A stretch of 5,782 nt of DNA from CAYJAD01 sp964370015 (GTDB lineage: Bacteria > Desulfobacterota > Desulfovibrionia > Desulfovibrionales > Desulfovibrionaceae). Shown here one piece after another: positions 1 through 5,769 of this stretch; position 1 is the stretch's first letter, and every line of letters begins with the position of its first letter. The DNA lies in the NCBI GenBank assembly GCA_964370015.1, contig CAYJHD010000112.1:1-5782 (forward strand), in the 5' to 3' direction. Made by a program: the position numbers and the translations under genes. The notes under the pieces are model-generated. The model was given only the letters and a program-made list of their open reading frames with translations, made no database searches and was not told where the DNA came from.

Positions 1-124
1 GACCAAAGACGGGAGGCCTGGGGGATGACGACCCCCGGGCCGGTCTGAAAAGACCATTGGTCAGCTTTAACAGTCAAGATTATTAGTAACAGTGAACATG
101 CGGCCCGACGAAACCAGCCGCGTG
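1..124 (+). ncRNA. candidate structured RNA of unknown family (left-truncated or complete 3' part)
   Basis: The plus strand folds without mismatches. Bases 1-6 pair with 57-62 and close a three-way junction. Its first arm is a 10-bp hairpin (15-24 with 32-41, one G-U pair, 7-nt loop). Its second arm is a 5-bp hairpin (42-46 with 51-55) capped by a GAAA tetraloop. The two arms abut directly, as coaxially stacked helices do, and 7-14 is left single-stranded. An AT-rich linker (63-96) leads to an 8-bp hairpin (97-104 with 117-124) with a 12-nt loop. The segment is clearly more GC-rich than its surroundings, which is typical of structured RNA in a moderate-GC genome. The GNRA-type loop occurs only on the plus strand, which is why that strand is chosen. 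I do not recognise an Rfam family. The 5' end may lie outside the window, and no plus-strand promoter or U-rich terminator is visible. Confidence 0.35.
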
Positions 125-142
125 CCCCTAAGACACCATGGT

Positions 143-172
143 AAAAAGATACTCCCTTTTGGGGGGATATTT
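143..172 (-). terminator. probable rho-independent terminator downstream of rnc
   Basis: Read on the minus strand, an AT/GC stem (167-170 and 164-166 pairing with 149-151, 153 and 154-156, G152 bulged) is followed immediately by C and five T residues (147-143). This is the first hairpin plus T-tract that leftward transcripts from rnc meet, about 105 nt after its stop codon. On the plus strand the hairpin is followed only by ATTTC, so termination there would be weaker. The stem is short and has a bulge, so confidence is moderate. Confidence 0.5.
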
Positions 173-260
173 CAAAATACCACACCTTGTAATGACGACG
201 AAACAATATCAAGGTATCAACAGCATACTTAGGGAGAGAAAGAAGAAGTTATCTAGGTAA

Positions 261-273
261 CCCCCTTTGGGGG
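261..273. repeat. GC hairpin abutting the rnc stop codon
   Basis: Five C (261-265), three T and five G (269-273) form a perfect short hairpin that begins 3 nt past the rnc stop codon on the minus strand. No T-tract follows in that direction beyond TT, so it is not a standard terminator. It could protect the 3' end of the rnc mRNA or cause pausing. Confidence 0.5.
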
Positions 274-276
274 AAA

Positions 277-957
277 TTAAAGACTTAAAAGCGCCAAGCG
301 AGCCGCTTCTTGCTCAGCTCTTTTTAAACTTTGTCCGCTTGCTTGGAAACTTTTTCCTTGCGGGAGAGTTAGGCAAACTTGATACACTTTAGCATGCTCT
401 GGCCCAGAACTACTTTGCAGCACATAGACCGGACGGTCCTTGTGCAAACGTTGTATAACCTCTTGGAGTTGTGTTTTATAATCTTTGCGAAGATTTTGAC
501 TAGCCTGCTCTGGCCAGTGTTTGGAAAAAATACGTAAAACAACTGCATAGGCAGCTTCATAACCACCATCTTCAAATATAGCACCAAGTACGGCTTCAAA
601 AGCATCACTGAGTACTGTATCCCTTTGTCTCCCCCCTTGGCTTTCTTCCCCACGTCCTAAACGCAAGTGCTTATCGATATGCAATTCTTTGGCAAGCATC
701 GCAAGACTTTTCGCCGACACCAATGAAGAACGAACCTTGGTCAAATCACCTTCTCTGGCCTCGGGAAAACGAGTGAAAAGTGCCCATGATACACAAAGCT
801 CTAAAACAGCATCACCAAGAAATTCTTGCCGTTCATTATGCATACCAACGCTTTTATTCTCGTTGGCAGCAGAACTGTGGGTAAGAGCCTTTTGTAAATA
901 CTCAAGACGTGAAAACGTGTACCCAAGCTTTTCTTGTAAATCTAAATACTCCGCCAT
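277..957 (-). CDS. rnc: ribonuclease III
   Basis: This 226-residue protein has the usual length and two-domain layout of bacterial RNase III, the cytoplasmic, Mg-dependent dimeric endonuclease that cuts double-stranded RNA during rRNA, mRNA and small-RNA processing. The signature NERQEFLGDAVLEL spans residues 41-54; E42, E45 and D49 match the E. coli acidic residues E38, E41 and D45. E69 lies in REGDL. D118 and E121 in LSDAFEAVLGAIF match the catalytic D114/E117 pair. A C-terminal double-stranded RNA-binding domain covers about 157-226, ending in the helix motif SLKRAEQEAARLAL. All catalytic positions are present, so the enzyme should be active. The ATG is preceded by GAGG at good spacing, and an in-frame TAG lies two codons upstream, so the start is well fixed. 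It diverges from the 111-residue gene and appears monocistronic. The 5' leader contains a hairpin that may serve autoregulation. Confidence 0.97.
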   Translation of the reverse strand: MAEYLDLQEKLGYTFSRLEYLQKALTHSSAANENKSVGMHNERQEFLGDAVLELCVSWALFTRFPEAREGDLTKVRSSLVSAKSLAMLAKELHIDKHLRLGRGEESQGGRQRDTVLSDAFEAVLGAIFEDGGYEAAYAVVLRIFSKHWPEQASQNLRKDYKTQLQEVIQRLHKDRPVYVLQSSSGPEHAKVYQVCLTLPQGKSFQASGQSLKRAEQEAARLALLSL

Positions 958-993
958 AGACTACCTCATTATCTTTACTTTACTCAGTATCAC

Positions 994-1038
994 CTAGGTA
1001 TACGCTCTCTCATGAAAATGCAAGCAACAAATACCTAA
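994..1038 (-). promoter_or_regulatory. rnc leader stem-loop, possible RNase III autoregulatory site
   Basis: In the predicted rnc mRNA, bases 1038-1031 pair with 1001-994 over eight positions (seven Watson-Crick, one G-U). Inside the loop, CUU-CAU can pair with AUG-GAG across one mismatch around a UUUC loop. The lower stem includes the palindrome ACCTAGGT (992-999). It lies about 25 nt upstream of the ribosome binding site. E. coli rnc is known to be autoregulated by cleavage of a leader stem-loop; a similar role here is inference. Confidence 0.35.
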
Positions 1039-1084
1039 CTTCGACTTTTAGTGCCGCCCAGTACATATACACACCCTCTTACTA

Positions 1085-1112
1085 TTTATATCTAGAGAAA
1101 TTGCCCTCTCAA
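1085..1112 (-). promoter_or_regulatory. sigma70-type promoter for rnc
   Basis: On the minus strand TTGAGA (1112-1107) and TATAAA (1090-1085) each match consensus at five of six positions and are separated by 16 nt. Transcription would start near 1078, giving an rnc leader of about 120 nt. This is the best-scoring pair seen by eye in the divergent intergenic region. Confidence 0.5.
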
Positions 1113-1146
1113 AACAGTGAACTCTACGCGAACGACATTTTTTACC

Positions 1147-1175
1147 TTGACACTTAGCCCTGCTATGTCTACCTA
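1147..1175 (+). promoter_or_regulatory. weak candidate promoter for the 111-residue gene
   Basis: A perfect -35 hexamer TTGACA (1147-1152) is followed after 17 nt by TACCTA (1170-1175), a poor -10 match. TGCTATGTC (1161-1169) could act as an extended -10 but would need a different -35. A sigma54 reading was tested and the GC element is one base out of register. Only the -35 is convincing. Confidence 0.3.
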
Positions 1176-1203
1176 GAAGAACATTATTTGTAAGGAGAGT
1201 TCT

Positions 1204-1539
1204 ATGGCTCAAGATATTCGTTTGTTCAAATTGGTCACAGGTGAAATTGTCATCGGAAAATACGATGCAGAAAAAGATGTGCTTCATGAAGTTGCTACAT
1301 TGCAAAGCGTTCCTGCACAACAAGGTGGAGTACAAATGATGCTTTTGCCATACGGTATCCCCTTTGAAAATACTTTGTGCGGTAACATTGAAGGTAAACA
1401 TTTCTTATATCGTTACACTGAAACACCCCAAGAAATTAAAGATAAATACTTAGAAGTTTCCATTAACATTTCCACCAATGGTGGACTTGGTAAATTACAA
1501 TTTGGCCAACCTGCCGCCAAAAGCAATCTTATTAAGTAG
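1204..1539 (+). CDS. conserved hypothetical protein, LSm/Sm-like N-terminal pattern
   Basis: This is a 111-residue soluble protein with no signal peptide, membrane segment or cysteine cluster. The start is well supported by AAGGAG six bases before the ATG. Residues 6-30 (RLFKLVTGEIVIGKYDAEKD followed by VLHEV) resemble the first strands of Sm-like folds: a beta strand with LxTGE, then IxGxY. The middle part has a VPAQQGGVQMMLLPYGIPF pattern (36-54), which resembles small phage and bacterial Sm-like proteins with a VP...LPW.PF stretch. The rest is probably beta-rich (LEVSINIS, 83-90) with a polar tail. This resemblance is from pattern memory only, so an RNA-binding role is a guess. It forms its own unit: divergent from rnc and closed by a strong terminator 24 nt after its stop. 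An unrelated beta-barrel would be an alternative. Confidence 0.85.
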   Translation: MAQDIRLFKLVTGEIVIGKYDAEKDVLHEVATLQSVPAQQGGVQMMLLPYGIPFENTLCGNIEGKHFLYRYTETPQEIKDKYLEVSINISTNGGLGKLQFGQPAAKSNLIK

Positions 1540-1562
1540 CTTTACTACGCTCTTATAATTAT

Positions 1563-1607
1563 AAACTCTGCCAGAAAATGCACCTGTAGATTTTGGCAGA
1601 GTTTTTT
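1563..1607 (+). terminator. strong rho-independent terminator after the 111-residue gene
   Basis: An 11-bp perfect stem (1563-1573 with 1594-1604) is followed by a run of six T (1602-1607), partly within the stem. Loop bases AAAA/TTTT can extend the pairing. It insulates the downstream radical SAM gene from read-through. Confidence 0.9.
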
Positions 1608-1672
1608 AACCTCTTCGTAGCATAAACTCATCCTTATACATCTATAAACCACAAAACACTTGAACTCTCACA

Positions 1673-1701
1673 AGGAAAGTATCGCTACGTAAAACTTTCC
1701 T
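1673..1701 (+). promoter_or_regulatory. leader inverted repeat before the radical SAM gene
   Basis: AGGAAAGT (1673-1680) and ACTTTCCT (1694-1701) form a perfect 8-bp inverted repeat with a 13-nt loop, ending 13 nt before the ribosome binding site AAGGA (1715-1719). The loop contains GCTACG (1684-1689), complementary to CGTAGC (1616-1621) at the start of the intergenic region, so an alternative fold is possible. No T-tract follows, so it is not a terminator. It may be an operator or an RNA leader structure. I see no convincing promoter between 1608 and 1726. Confidence 0.4.
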
Positions 1702-1726
1702 GTTATTTCGCCCTAAGGATTATACC

Positions 1727-4342
1727 ATGCGTGAATTATTACCCCTGCTCCCAAGACCCAGCCGCTATTTAGGCATTGAAGAAGGCGCCGTTCATAAAGA
1801 TGCTACCACGTGCTCTTTGCGCATAGCTTTAGCCTTCCCCGATACCTATGAAGTGGGTATGTCCTACCTTGGGCAAAAAATTCTCTCCAATATTCTTAAC
1901 AGTCGTGAAGACTGGTGGGCGGAGCGCGTCATGACCCCATGCCGCGAAACAGCTGCCATTTTACAAGAGCATACTACGCCACTGGCCACCTTGGAATCCG
2001 ACACGCCGCTCTCTCGCATGCACGCCATTGGTTTTTCCTTAACTCATGAATTAGCCTATACTAATATCCTCTACATGCTTGACCTTGGGCATATTCCCTT
2101 ACGTGCAAAAGATCGCGGTGACGATCTTTTCACCTACCCCATCATCATAGCAGGCGGCGGCGCCACATTAAGCGCAGAACCCATAGCTCCTTTCATGGAT
2201 TTGATGGTGCTTGGCGAAGGCGAAGAAGTGCTGGTAGATATTTGCGCTTTACTTGAGCAAGCTAGAAATGAAAAGTGGAGTCGTAGCCAATTCCTTAAGG
2301 AAGCACGTCACATCCATGGTGTTTATATCCCTTCACTTTTTACAGAAAATTCCGACGGAACACTCACGCCGCAATTAAGCGATTACACCAAAGTATATCG
2401 CCGAGTAGTGGCCGATTTAAGCAAAGTTCCCTACCCTGTTCAGCAGGCTGTGCCCATTGGCGCAGTACATAATAGATTATCTTTAGAAATTGCACGCGGT
2501 TGCACGCGCGGCTGTCGTTTTTGCCATGCGGGGATGGTGTATAGACCTGTACGAGAGCGCCCTTTACCCGAAATTAAAAATATTTTGGAAGACTGTCTTA
2601 AAGGTACGGGATTTGACGAGATTTCTTACCTATCCCTCAGCACGGGAGATTTTTCTGCCTTAAAGACCCTTTTCATGGATACAGTGGATCGCTGTGCTCA
2701 GGAACAAATTTCCGTATCTCTACCTTCTTTGCGCGTGGGCTCCATCGACGACAGCATTATGCAACGCATGGCTGGCATTCGCCGCACAGGCGCCACGCTA
2801 GCTCCCGAAGCAGGCAGTCAACGTTTACGTGATGTTATCAATAAAGGCATTAGCGAAGAAGAATTGCTCCTGCACATACAAAAACTCGTGGAACACGGCT
2901 GGCAACAAGTAAAATTATACTTCATGATTGGACTGCCCACAGAAACATATGAAGATCTCGACGCCATTGTGGAACTGTGCCGTAAAGTGCGTGACATTGC
3001 CGGACGCGGTGGCCCTCGCTTACAAGTAACAGCAGCCATTTCTCCTTTTGTACCCAAGCCCTTCACACCTTTCCAATGGGTAGAACAAATTTCCATGGAA
3101 GAAATTCATAAACGTATTTACTATTTGCGTGACCAATTTAAGCAAAATAAAGGGCTTAAAATGCGCTGGCATGAGCCAAGTATGAGCCATCTTGAAGGAA
3201 TCATGTCTCGCGGAGACAGAAAATTGGCCGATGTCATAGAAAAAGTATACCATAAAGGTGGTGTTTTCTCTGCATGGGTAGAAGGCTTTAGCCTCATTCC
3301 TTGGCAAGAAGCCATGGAAGAATGCGGCTTAAAAGCAGAAGATTATATTGCCGCACGCCCCATGGGAGAACCTTTGGTATGGGATCACCTCGATTGCGGC
3401 ATTAGCCCTGAATATTTCCAAAAAGAAATGGAACGCGCTCTAGCGGAAAAAGTTACCGCCGACTGTCGCTACAATACCTGCCGCCAATGTGGTGTTTGTG
3501 ACACCAAGGCCGGCCCATCACGCTTACCTAAACTAGATGGCGAAAAAATCAATAATATTCTCAACTTGCCTCAGCGTGATCAAGAGGCACATAAGCCACG
3601 TCTTGATGAAGAAGGCAGACTTATCTGTCCTCCGCGCACCAAGGCCGCACCACCAGCCATAGCCAAGGGGCTCACAGTTAAAGCTGTGGAATACCGCATC
3701 TGGCATAGCCGCAAAGATCGCTCAGCCTTTTTAAGCCAATTGGAATTACAGGCCATTTTAGAGCGCTGTTTACGCCGTGCAGGATTACCCATGACCTTTT
3801 CTCAAGGCTTTCATCCACTGCCGCTCATATCTTTTGGACGTGCCCTACCCGTGGGTGTGGGAAGCCAAGCAGAATGGTTTGCCATTACGCTACGCCAACA
3901 TTTGGACCCAGCCACCGTCATGGAAAAATTGCAAGCCCATCTCCCCCAAGGCATGGATATGATTTGTGTGATGCCCACCAATAAGGCTGGACGCACAGAA
4001 CAAGCCACACAAGAAAATTTCTGCCTAACTTTTAAAAATCTTGAAATAACCATGGACAAGTTCTTCCAAACATGGCAAAATTTCCTTGAATTGGAAGAAT
4101 TCTTGTGGACCCGTGACACTAAAAAAGGCCCTCGTACCACCGATATACGAGCCTTGATTAGTCATTCACAGCTGGATAAAGAACAAGGAAAAATCCACTT
4201 TACCACCGATTGGCAACAAGGGTACCTATCTCCCTTGTCTCTTGTTTTGGCCTTGCTTGGACAAGACAGTTTAACCTCTTTTTATTTGGAAAAAACGGAG
4301 CAAGTATTTGCAGATGGGAGCAAATATCCTCCGATGCCTTGA
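1727..4342 (+). CDS. fused radical SAM protein (TIGR03960-like) with C-terminal DUF2344/TIGR03936-like domain
   Basis: This 871-residue cytoplasmic protein joins two families that many bacteria encode as adjacent genes. The N-terminal part (about 30-175) resembles a B12-binding Rossmann domain (PDTYEVGMSYLG, IIAGGGATLSAEP, LGEGEEVL) but lacks the DxHxxG cobalamin motif. The radical SAM core starts at 255: IARGCTRGCRFCHAG, with C259, C263 and C266 in CxxxCxxC ligating a 4Fe-4S cluster. It continues through LSTGDFS, APEAGSQRLRDVINKG and KLYFMIGLPTETYEDL. A second cysteine set C580, C585, C588, C591 (DC...TC.QCGVC) could hold another iron-sulfur cluster or zinc. Residues about 652-871 form the DUF2344-like domain (FLSQLELQAILERCLRRAGLP, FSQGFHPLPLISFGRALPVG). 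The reaction and substrate are unknown; a tRNA or rRNA modification role is speculation. The ATG follows AAGGA by 7 nt. The gene is probably translationally coupled to the small gene that follows. Confidence 0.95.
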   Translation: MRELLPLLPRPSRYLGIEEGAVHKDATTCSLRIALAFPDTYEVGMSYLGQKILSNILNSREDWWAERVMTPCRETAAILQEHTTPLATLESDTPLSRMHAIGFSLTHELAYTNILYMLDLGHIPLRAKDRGDDLFTYPIIIAGGGATLSAEPIAPFMDLMVLGEGEEVLVDICALLEQARNEKWSRSQFLKEARHIHGVYIPSLFTENSDGTLTPQLSDYTKVYRRVVADLSKVPYPVQQAVPIGAVHNRLSLEIARGCTRGCRFCHAGMVYRPVRERPLPEIKNILEDCLKGTGFDEISYLSLSTGDFSALKTLFMDTVDRCAQEQISVSLPSLRVGSIDDSIMQRMAGIRRTGATLAPEAGSQRLRDVINKGISEEELLLHIQKLVEHGWQQVKLYFMIGLPTETYEDLDAIVELCRKVRDIAGRGGPRLQVTAAISPFVPKPFTPFQWVEQISMEEIHKRIYYLRDQFKQNKGLKMRWHEPSMSHLEGIMSRGDRKLADVIEKVYHKGGVFSAWVEGFSLIPWQEAMEECGLKAEDYIAARPMGEPLVWDHLDCGISPEYFQKEMERALAEKVTADCRYNTCRQCGVCDTKAGPSRLPKLDGEKINNILNLPQRDQEAHKPRLDEEGRLICPPRTKAAPPAIAKGLTVKAVEYRIWHSRKDRSAFLSQLELQAILERCLRRAGLPMTFSQGFHPLPLISFGRALPVGVGSQAEWFAITLRQHLDPATVMEKLQAHLPQGMDMICVMPTNKAGRTEQATQENFCLTFKNLEITMDKFFQTWQNFLELEEFLWTRDTKKGPRTTDIRALISHSQLDKEQGKIHFTTDWQQGYLSPLSLVLALLGQDSLTSFYLEKTEQVFADGSKYPPMP

Positions 4343-4349
4343 GGTATTT

Positions 4350-4586
4350 ATGGCCACCAGAAGCGTGTTTACAGAGGATATTCCTTTTGCTCTTCGCCTA
4401 AAATCTTTGACCAATGAAGAATTGCTAGATATTTGGGCTGAAACACAAGAGCTTGAAAGGGTGTTGCGTGAGGAATGGGGGGCAGACGTAGAGCTGGCCT
4501 ATGAGTATGAAAAACACATTATTTTAGAATTACAATCGCGCCATTGTAAAAAGCGTTTTGCGCCTAAACAATGTATGAGTGTGTAA
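4350..4586 (+). CDS. small hypothetical protein, coupled to the radical SAM gene
   Basis: This 78-residue protein belongs to no family I recognise. The start chosen is the ATG at 4350, with GAGG (4341-4344) overlapping the stop codon of the preceding gene at 5-nt spacing. An in-frame ATG at 4308 would add 14 residues but lies inside the upstream gene and has no better ribosome binding site. The sequence is predicted mostly helical. An acidic central stretch (LTNEELLDIWAETQELERVL, then EEWGADVELAYEYE) precedes a basic tail (RHCKKRFAPK) with two cysteines. There is no signal peptide or membrane segment. Tight coupling and a shared terminator suggest that it is made together with the radical SAM protein, as partner, adaptor or regulator. 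That link is inference from position only. Confidence 0.8.
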   Translation: MATRSVFTEDIPFALRLKSLTNEELLDIWAETQELERVLREEWGADVELAYEYEKHIILELQSRHCKKRFAPKQCMSV

Positions 4587-4611
4587 ACAACGCTGTTCAT
4601 ATCAGTTATTG

Positions 4612-4644
4612 AAAAGGGATATACCGAGGTATATCCCTTTTTTT
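4612..4644 (+). terminator. strong rho-independent terminator of the radical SAM operon
   Basis: A perfect 13-bp stem (4612-4624 with 4629-4641) and a CGAG tetraloop run into seven T residues (4638-4644), 26 nt after the small gene's stop. The A-rich left arm gives T residues on the other strand too, so it may also work in reverse. Confidence 0.93.
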
Positions 4645-4652
4645 GTGGAAAA

Positions 4653-4677
4653 GAAAAACCACCAGCTAGGCTGGTGG
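4653..4677 (-). terminator. rho-independent terminator of prmA
   Basis: An 8-bp stem (4659-4666 with 4670-4677, 3-nt loop) is followed on the minus strand by TTTTTCTT (4658-4651). It lies 67 nt past the prmA stop and back to back with the plus-strand terminator at 4612-4644, as expected between convergent genes. Confidence 0.85.
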
Positions 4678-4744
4678 ATTCTTACTTATAAAAACGTACA
4701 AAGATTATTACCGTTTTTGCATATATCAATCATCATACAAAAAA

Positions 4745-5617
4745 CTATTCCCACACTAAGGCTGCCCACTCCCCTTCCACGATCATTTGCGCTGGGGGTA
4801 GACCTTGCGCAGTATATGCAGCTTCCACATCTTGAGCTTGTACTTCAAGCAAACCAGAAAGAATGAGACACGCACCTTCTTTACGTAATTTTACAAGCTC
4901 AGGAGCCAATTCTTTTAAAGGCCTGGCTAAAATATTGGCTAGCACCACATCAAAAGTACGCCCTTGCACCGCTTCCACGGACCCTAACACCACATCAAAA
5001 CCTTGCTTTTGCGTAGCATCATACATGCCTACAGCATTTAACTCTCTATTCTCAATGGCGTTATCCACTGCCAATTGATCAATATCTGTACCAATGCCAT
5101 ACAAATTATAGTGACAACAACCAAGCCCCAAAATACCGGAACCTGTGCCAAGATCTAAAAACTCCATACCAGCTTTAACACGCCCACTGTCCAATAAATC
5201 CGAAAGAACTCGCAAGCATAACGCTGTGGTACTATGATGCCCAGTTCCAAAGGCGGATTTGGGCTCAATGATAACGGCTTGACGCCCTTCCAAATCAGTA
5301 CTCTCTTGAAGCCAAGGCGGTAAAACCATAAAACGTGAACCGCAAGCGATGGGAGTAAAATACTCTCTCCAGGCTTCTGTCCAGTCTTTTTGCGGAATTT
5401 CACTCATGCTGATGTCGGCCATGGGAACGGCAACGCGCACGGCCTCAGCCAAACCATCTAAAAACTCTTTACTTTCACAATGAATGCAAAAACGAGTTTC
5501 ACCTGTGGCTAAACTTTCTTCTTCCCAACCAAAAGAAATATGTAAGGCCAATAGACCCCATAAAATTTCTACGGATTCCTCTTCCACGGTAATATAACAA
5601 CGATGTAATATGTTCAT
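4745..5617 (-). CDS. prmA: ribosomal protein L11 methyltransferase
   Basis: This 290-residue protein has the typical PrmA length. The enzyme uses S-adenosylmethionine to trimethylate amino groups of ribosomal protein L11 in the cytoplasm. The N-terminal substrate-recognition part (about 1-75) leads to the linker KDWTEAWREYFTPI (77-90) and FMVLPPW. The family signature IEPKSAFGTGHHSTTALCL follows (117-135). Next is the SAM-binding motif FLDLGTGSGILGLG (153-166), then GTDIDQLAVDNAIENRELN (176-194), with the acidic residues that contact the cofactor. FDVVLANILARPLKELAPEL (222-241) contains the conserved ANIL motif. No key element is missing. The ribosome binding site is weak: only an AGG about 11 nt upstream. 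An in-frame TAG four codons before the ATG excludes a longer form, and the next Met is at residue 66. The gene is monocistronic in this view, with its own promoter and terminator. Confidence 0.96.
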   Translation of the reverse strand: MNILHRCYITVEEESVEILWGLLALHISFGWEEESLATGETRFCIHCESKEFLDGLAEAVRVAVPMADISMSEIPQKDWTEAWREYFTPIACGSRFMVLPPWLQESTDLEGRQAVIIEPKSAFGTGHHSTTALCLRVLSDLLDSGRVKAGMEFLDLGTGSGILGLGCCHYNLYGIGTDIDQLAVDNAIENRELNAVGMYDATQKQGFDVVLGSVEAVQGRTFDVVLANILARPLKELAPELVKLRKEGACLILSGLLEVQAQDVEAAYTAQGLPPAQMIVEGEWAALVWE

Positions 5618-5660
5618 GGCTTTGGCCTATCGCGGACGGGAGAAAGTGTCAAGACTATCA

Positions 5661-5689
5661 ACTAAAAACAGAAAAGAAAGACATGACAA
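5661..5689 (-). promoter_or_regulatory. sigma70-type promoter for prmA
   Basis: On the minus strand TTGTCA (5689-5684) and TTTAGT (5666-5661) are separated by exactly 17 nt, with five and four matches to consensus. The leader would be about 37 nt. A second TTGACA closer to the gene lacks a usable -10. Confidence 0.5.
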
Positions 5690-5705
5690 CAATATCTAGT
5701 CGATG

Positions 5706-5735
5706 CTTAAAAACGTATTTTCATACATTTTTAAG
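5706..5735. repeat. 30-bp AT-rich inverted repeat upstream of prmA
   Basis: CTTAAAAA (5706-5713) mirrors TTTTTAAG (5728-5735), and GTAT (5715-5718) mirrors ATAC (5723-5726). One C-A mismatch interrupts a hairpin with a TTTC loop. It lies just upstream of the prmA -35 element, so it may be an operator. Alternatively it may be an AT-rich terminator of a gene beyond the right edge. Confidence 0.5.
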
Positions 5736-5757
5736 AAAGGCACGCTCACTCCAAACA

Positions 5758-5769
5758 CCCCTTTCGGGG
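5758..5769. repeat. short GC hairpin at right edge
   Basis: CCCC (5758-5761) and GGGG (5766-5769) enclose TTTC; on the minus strand the loop reads GAAA, a stable tetraloop. TGTTTGG follows on that strand, so it could be a weak terminator for a leftward gene outside the window. Confidence 0.35.

Noticed and set aside
3..86. Plus-strand frame of 27 codons ending in TAG that could be the 3' end of an upstream gene
   Set aside because: It is short, matches no family I recognise, and coincides with perfect RNA-type pairing. It cannot be fully excluded without sequence to the left.
1..125. Cobalamin riboswitch 3' half on the plus strand (GGGAGGCC, GATGACGACCC, later ACCAGCCGCGTGCC)
   Set aside because: The B12 box and GCCACTG core are absent or too divergent, and no plus-strand gene follows; the next gene, rnc, is convergent.
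100..130. Minus-strand match resembling a tmRNA 5' end (GGGG, then TGGTTTCGTCGGG)
   Set aside because: The universal TTCGACGGG is altered to TTCGTCGGG, the following bases form a local GCGGC/GCCGC hairpin unlike tmRNA, and no tag-peptide reading frame or 3' tRNA-like half is visible.
1..248. Minus-strand frame open for about 82 codons running off the left edge after rnc
   Set aside because: It has no ATG and no ribosome binding site. It crosses a probable terminator, and its composition is explained by the hairpins.
1147..1165. Sigma54 promoter before the 111-residue gene (TTGACAC...TGC)
   Set aside because: The GG is replaced by GA and the GC element is one base out of the required spacing.
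2818..4140. Antisense open frames inside the radical SAM gene and prmA
   Set aside because: They are shadow frames opposite strongly conserved coding sequence and lack ribosome binding sites or recognisable motifs.
4308..4349. Upstream ATG start for the small gene after the radical SAM gene
   Set aside because: It would overlap the upstream coding region by 35 bases, whereas the ATG at 4350 has GAGG at suitable spacing next to the stop codon.
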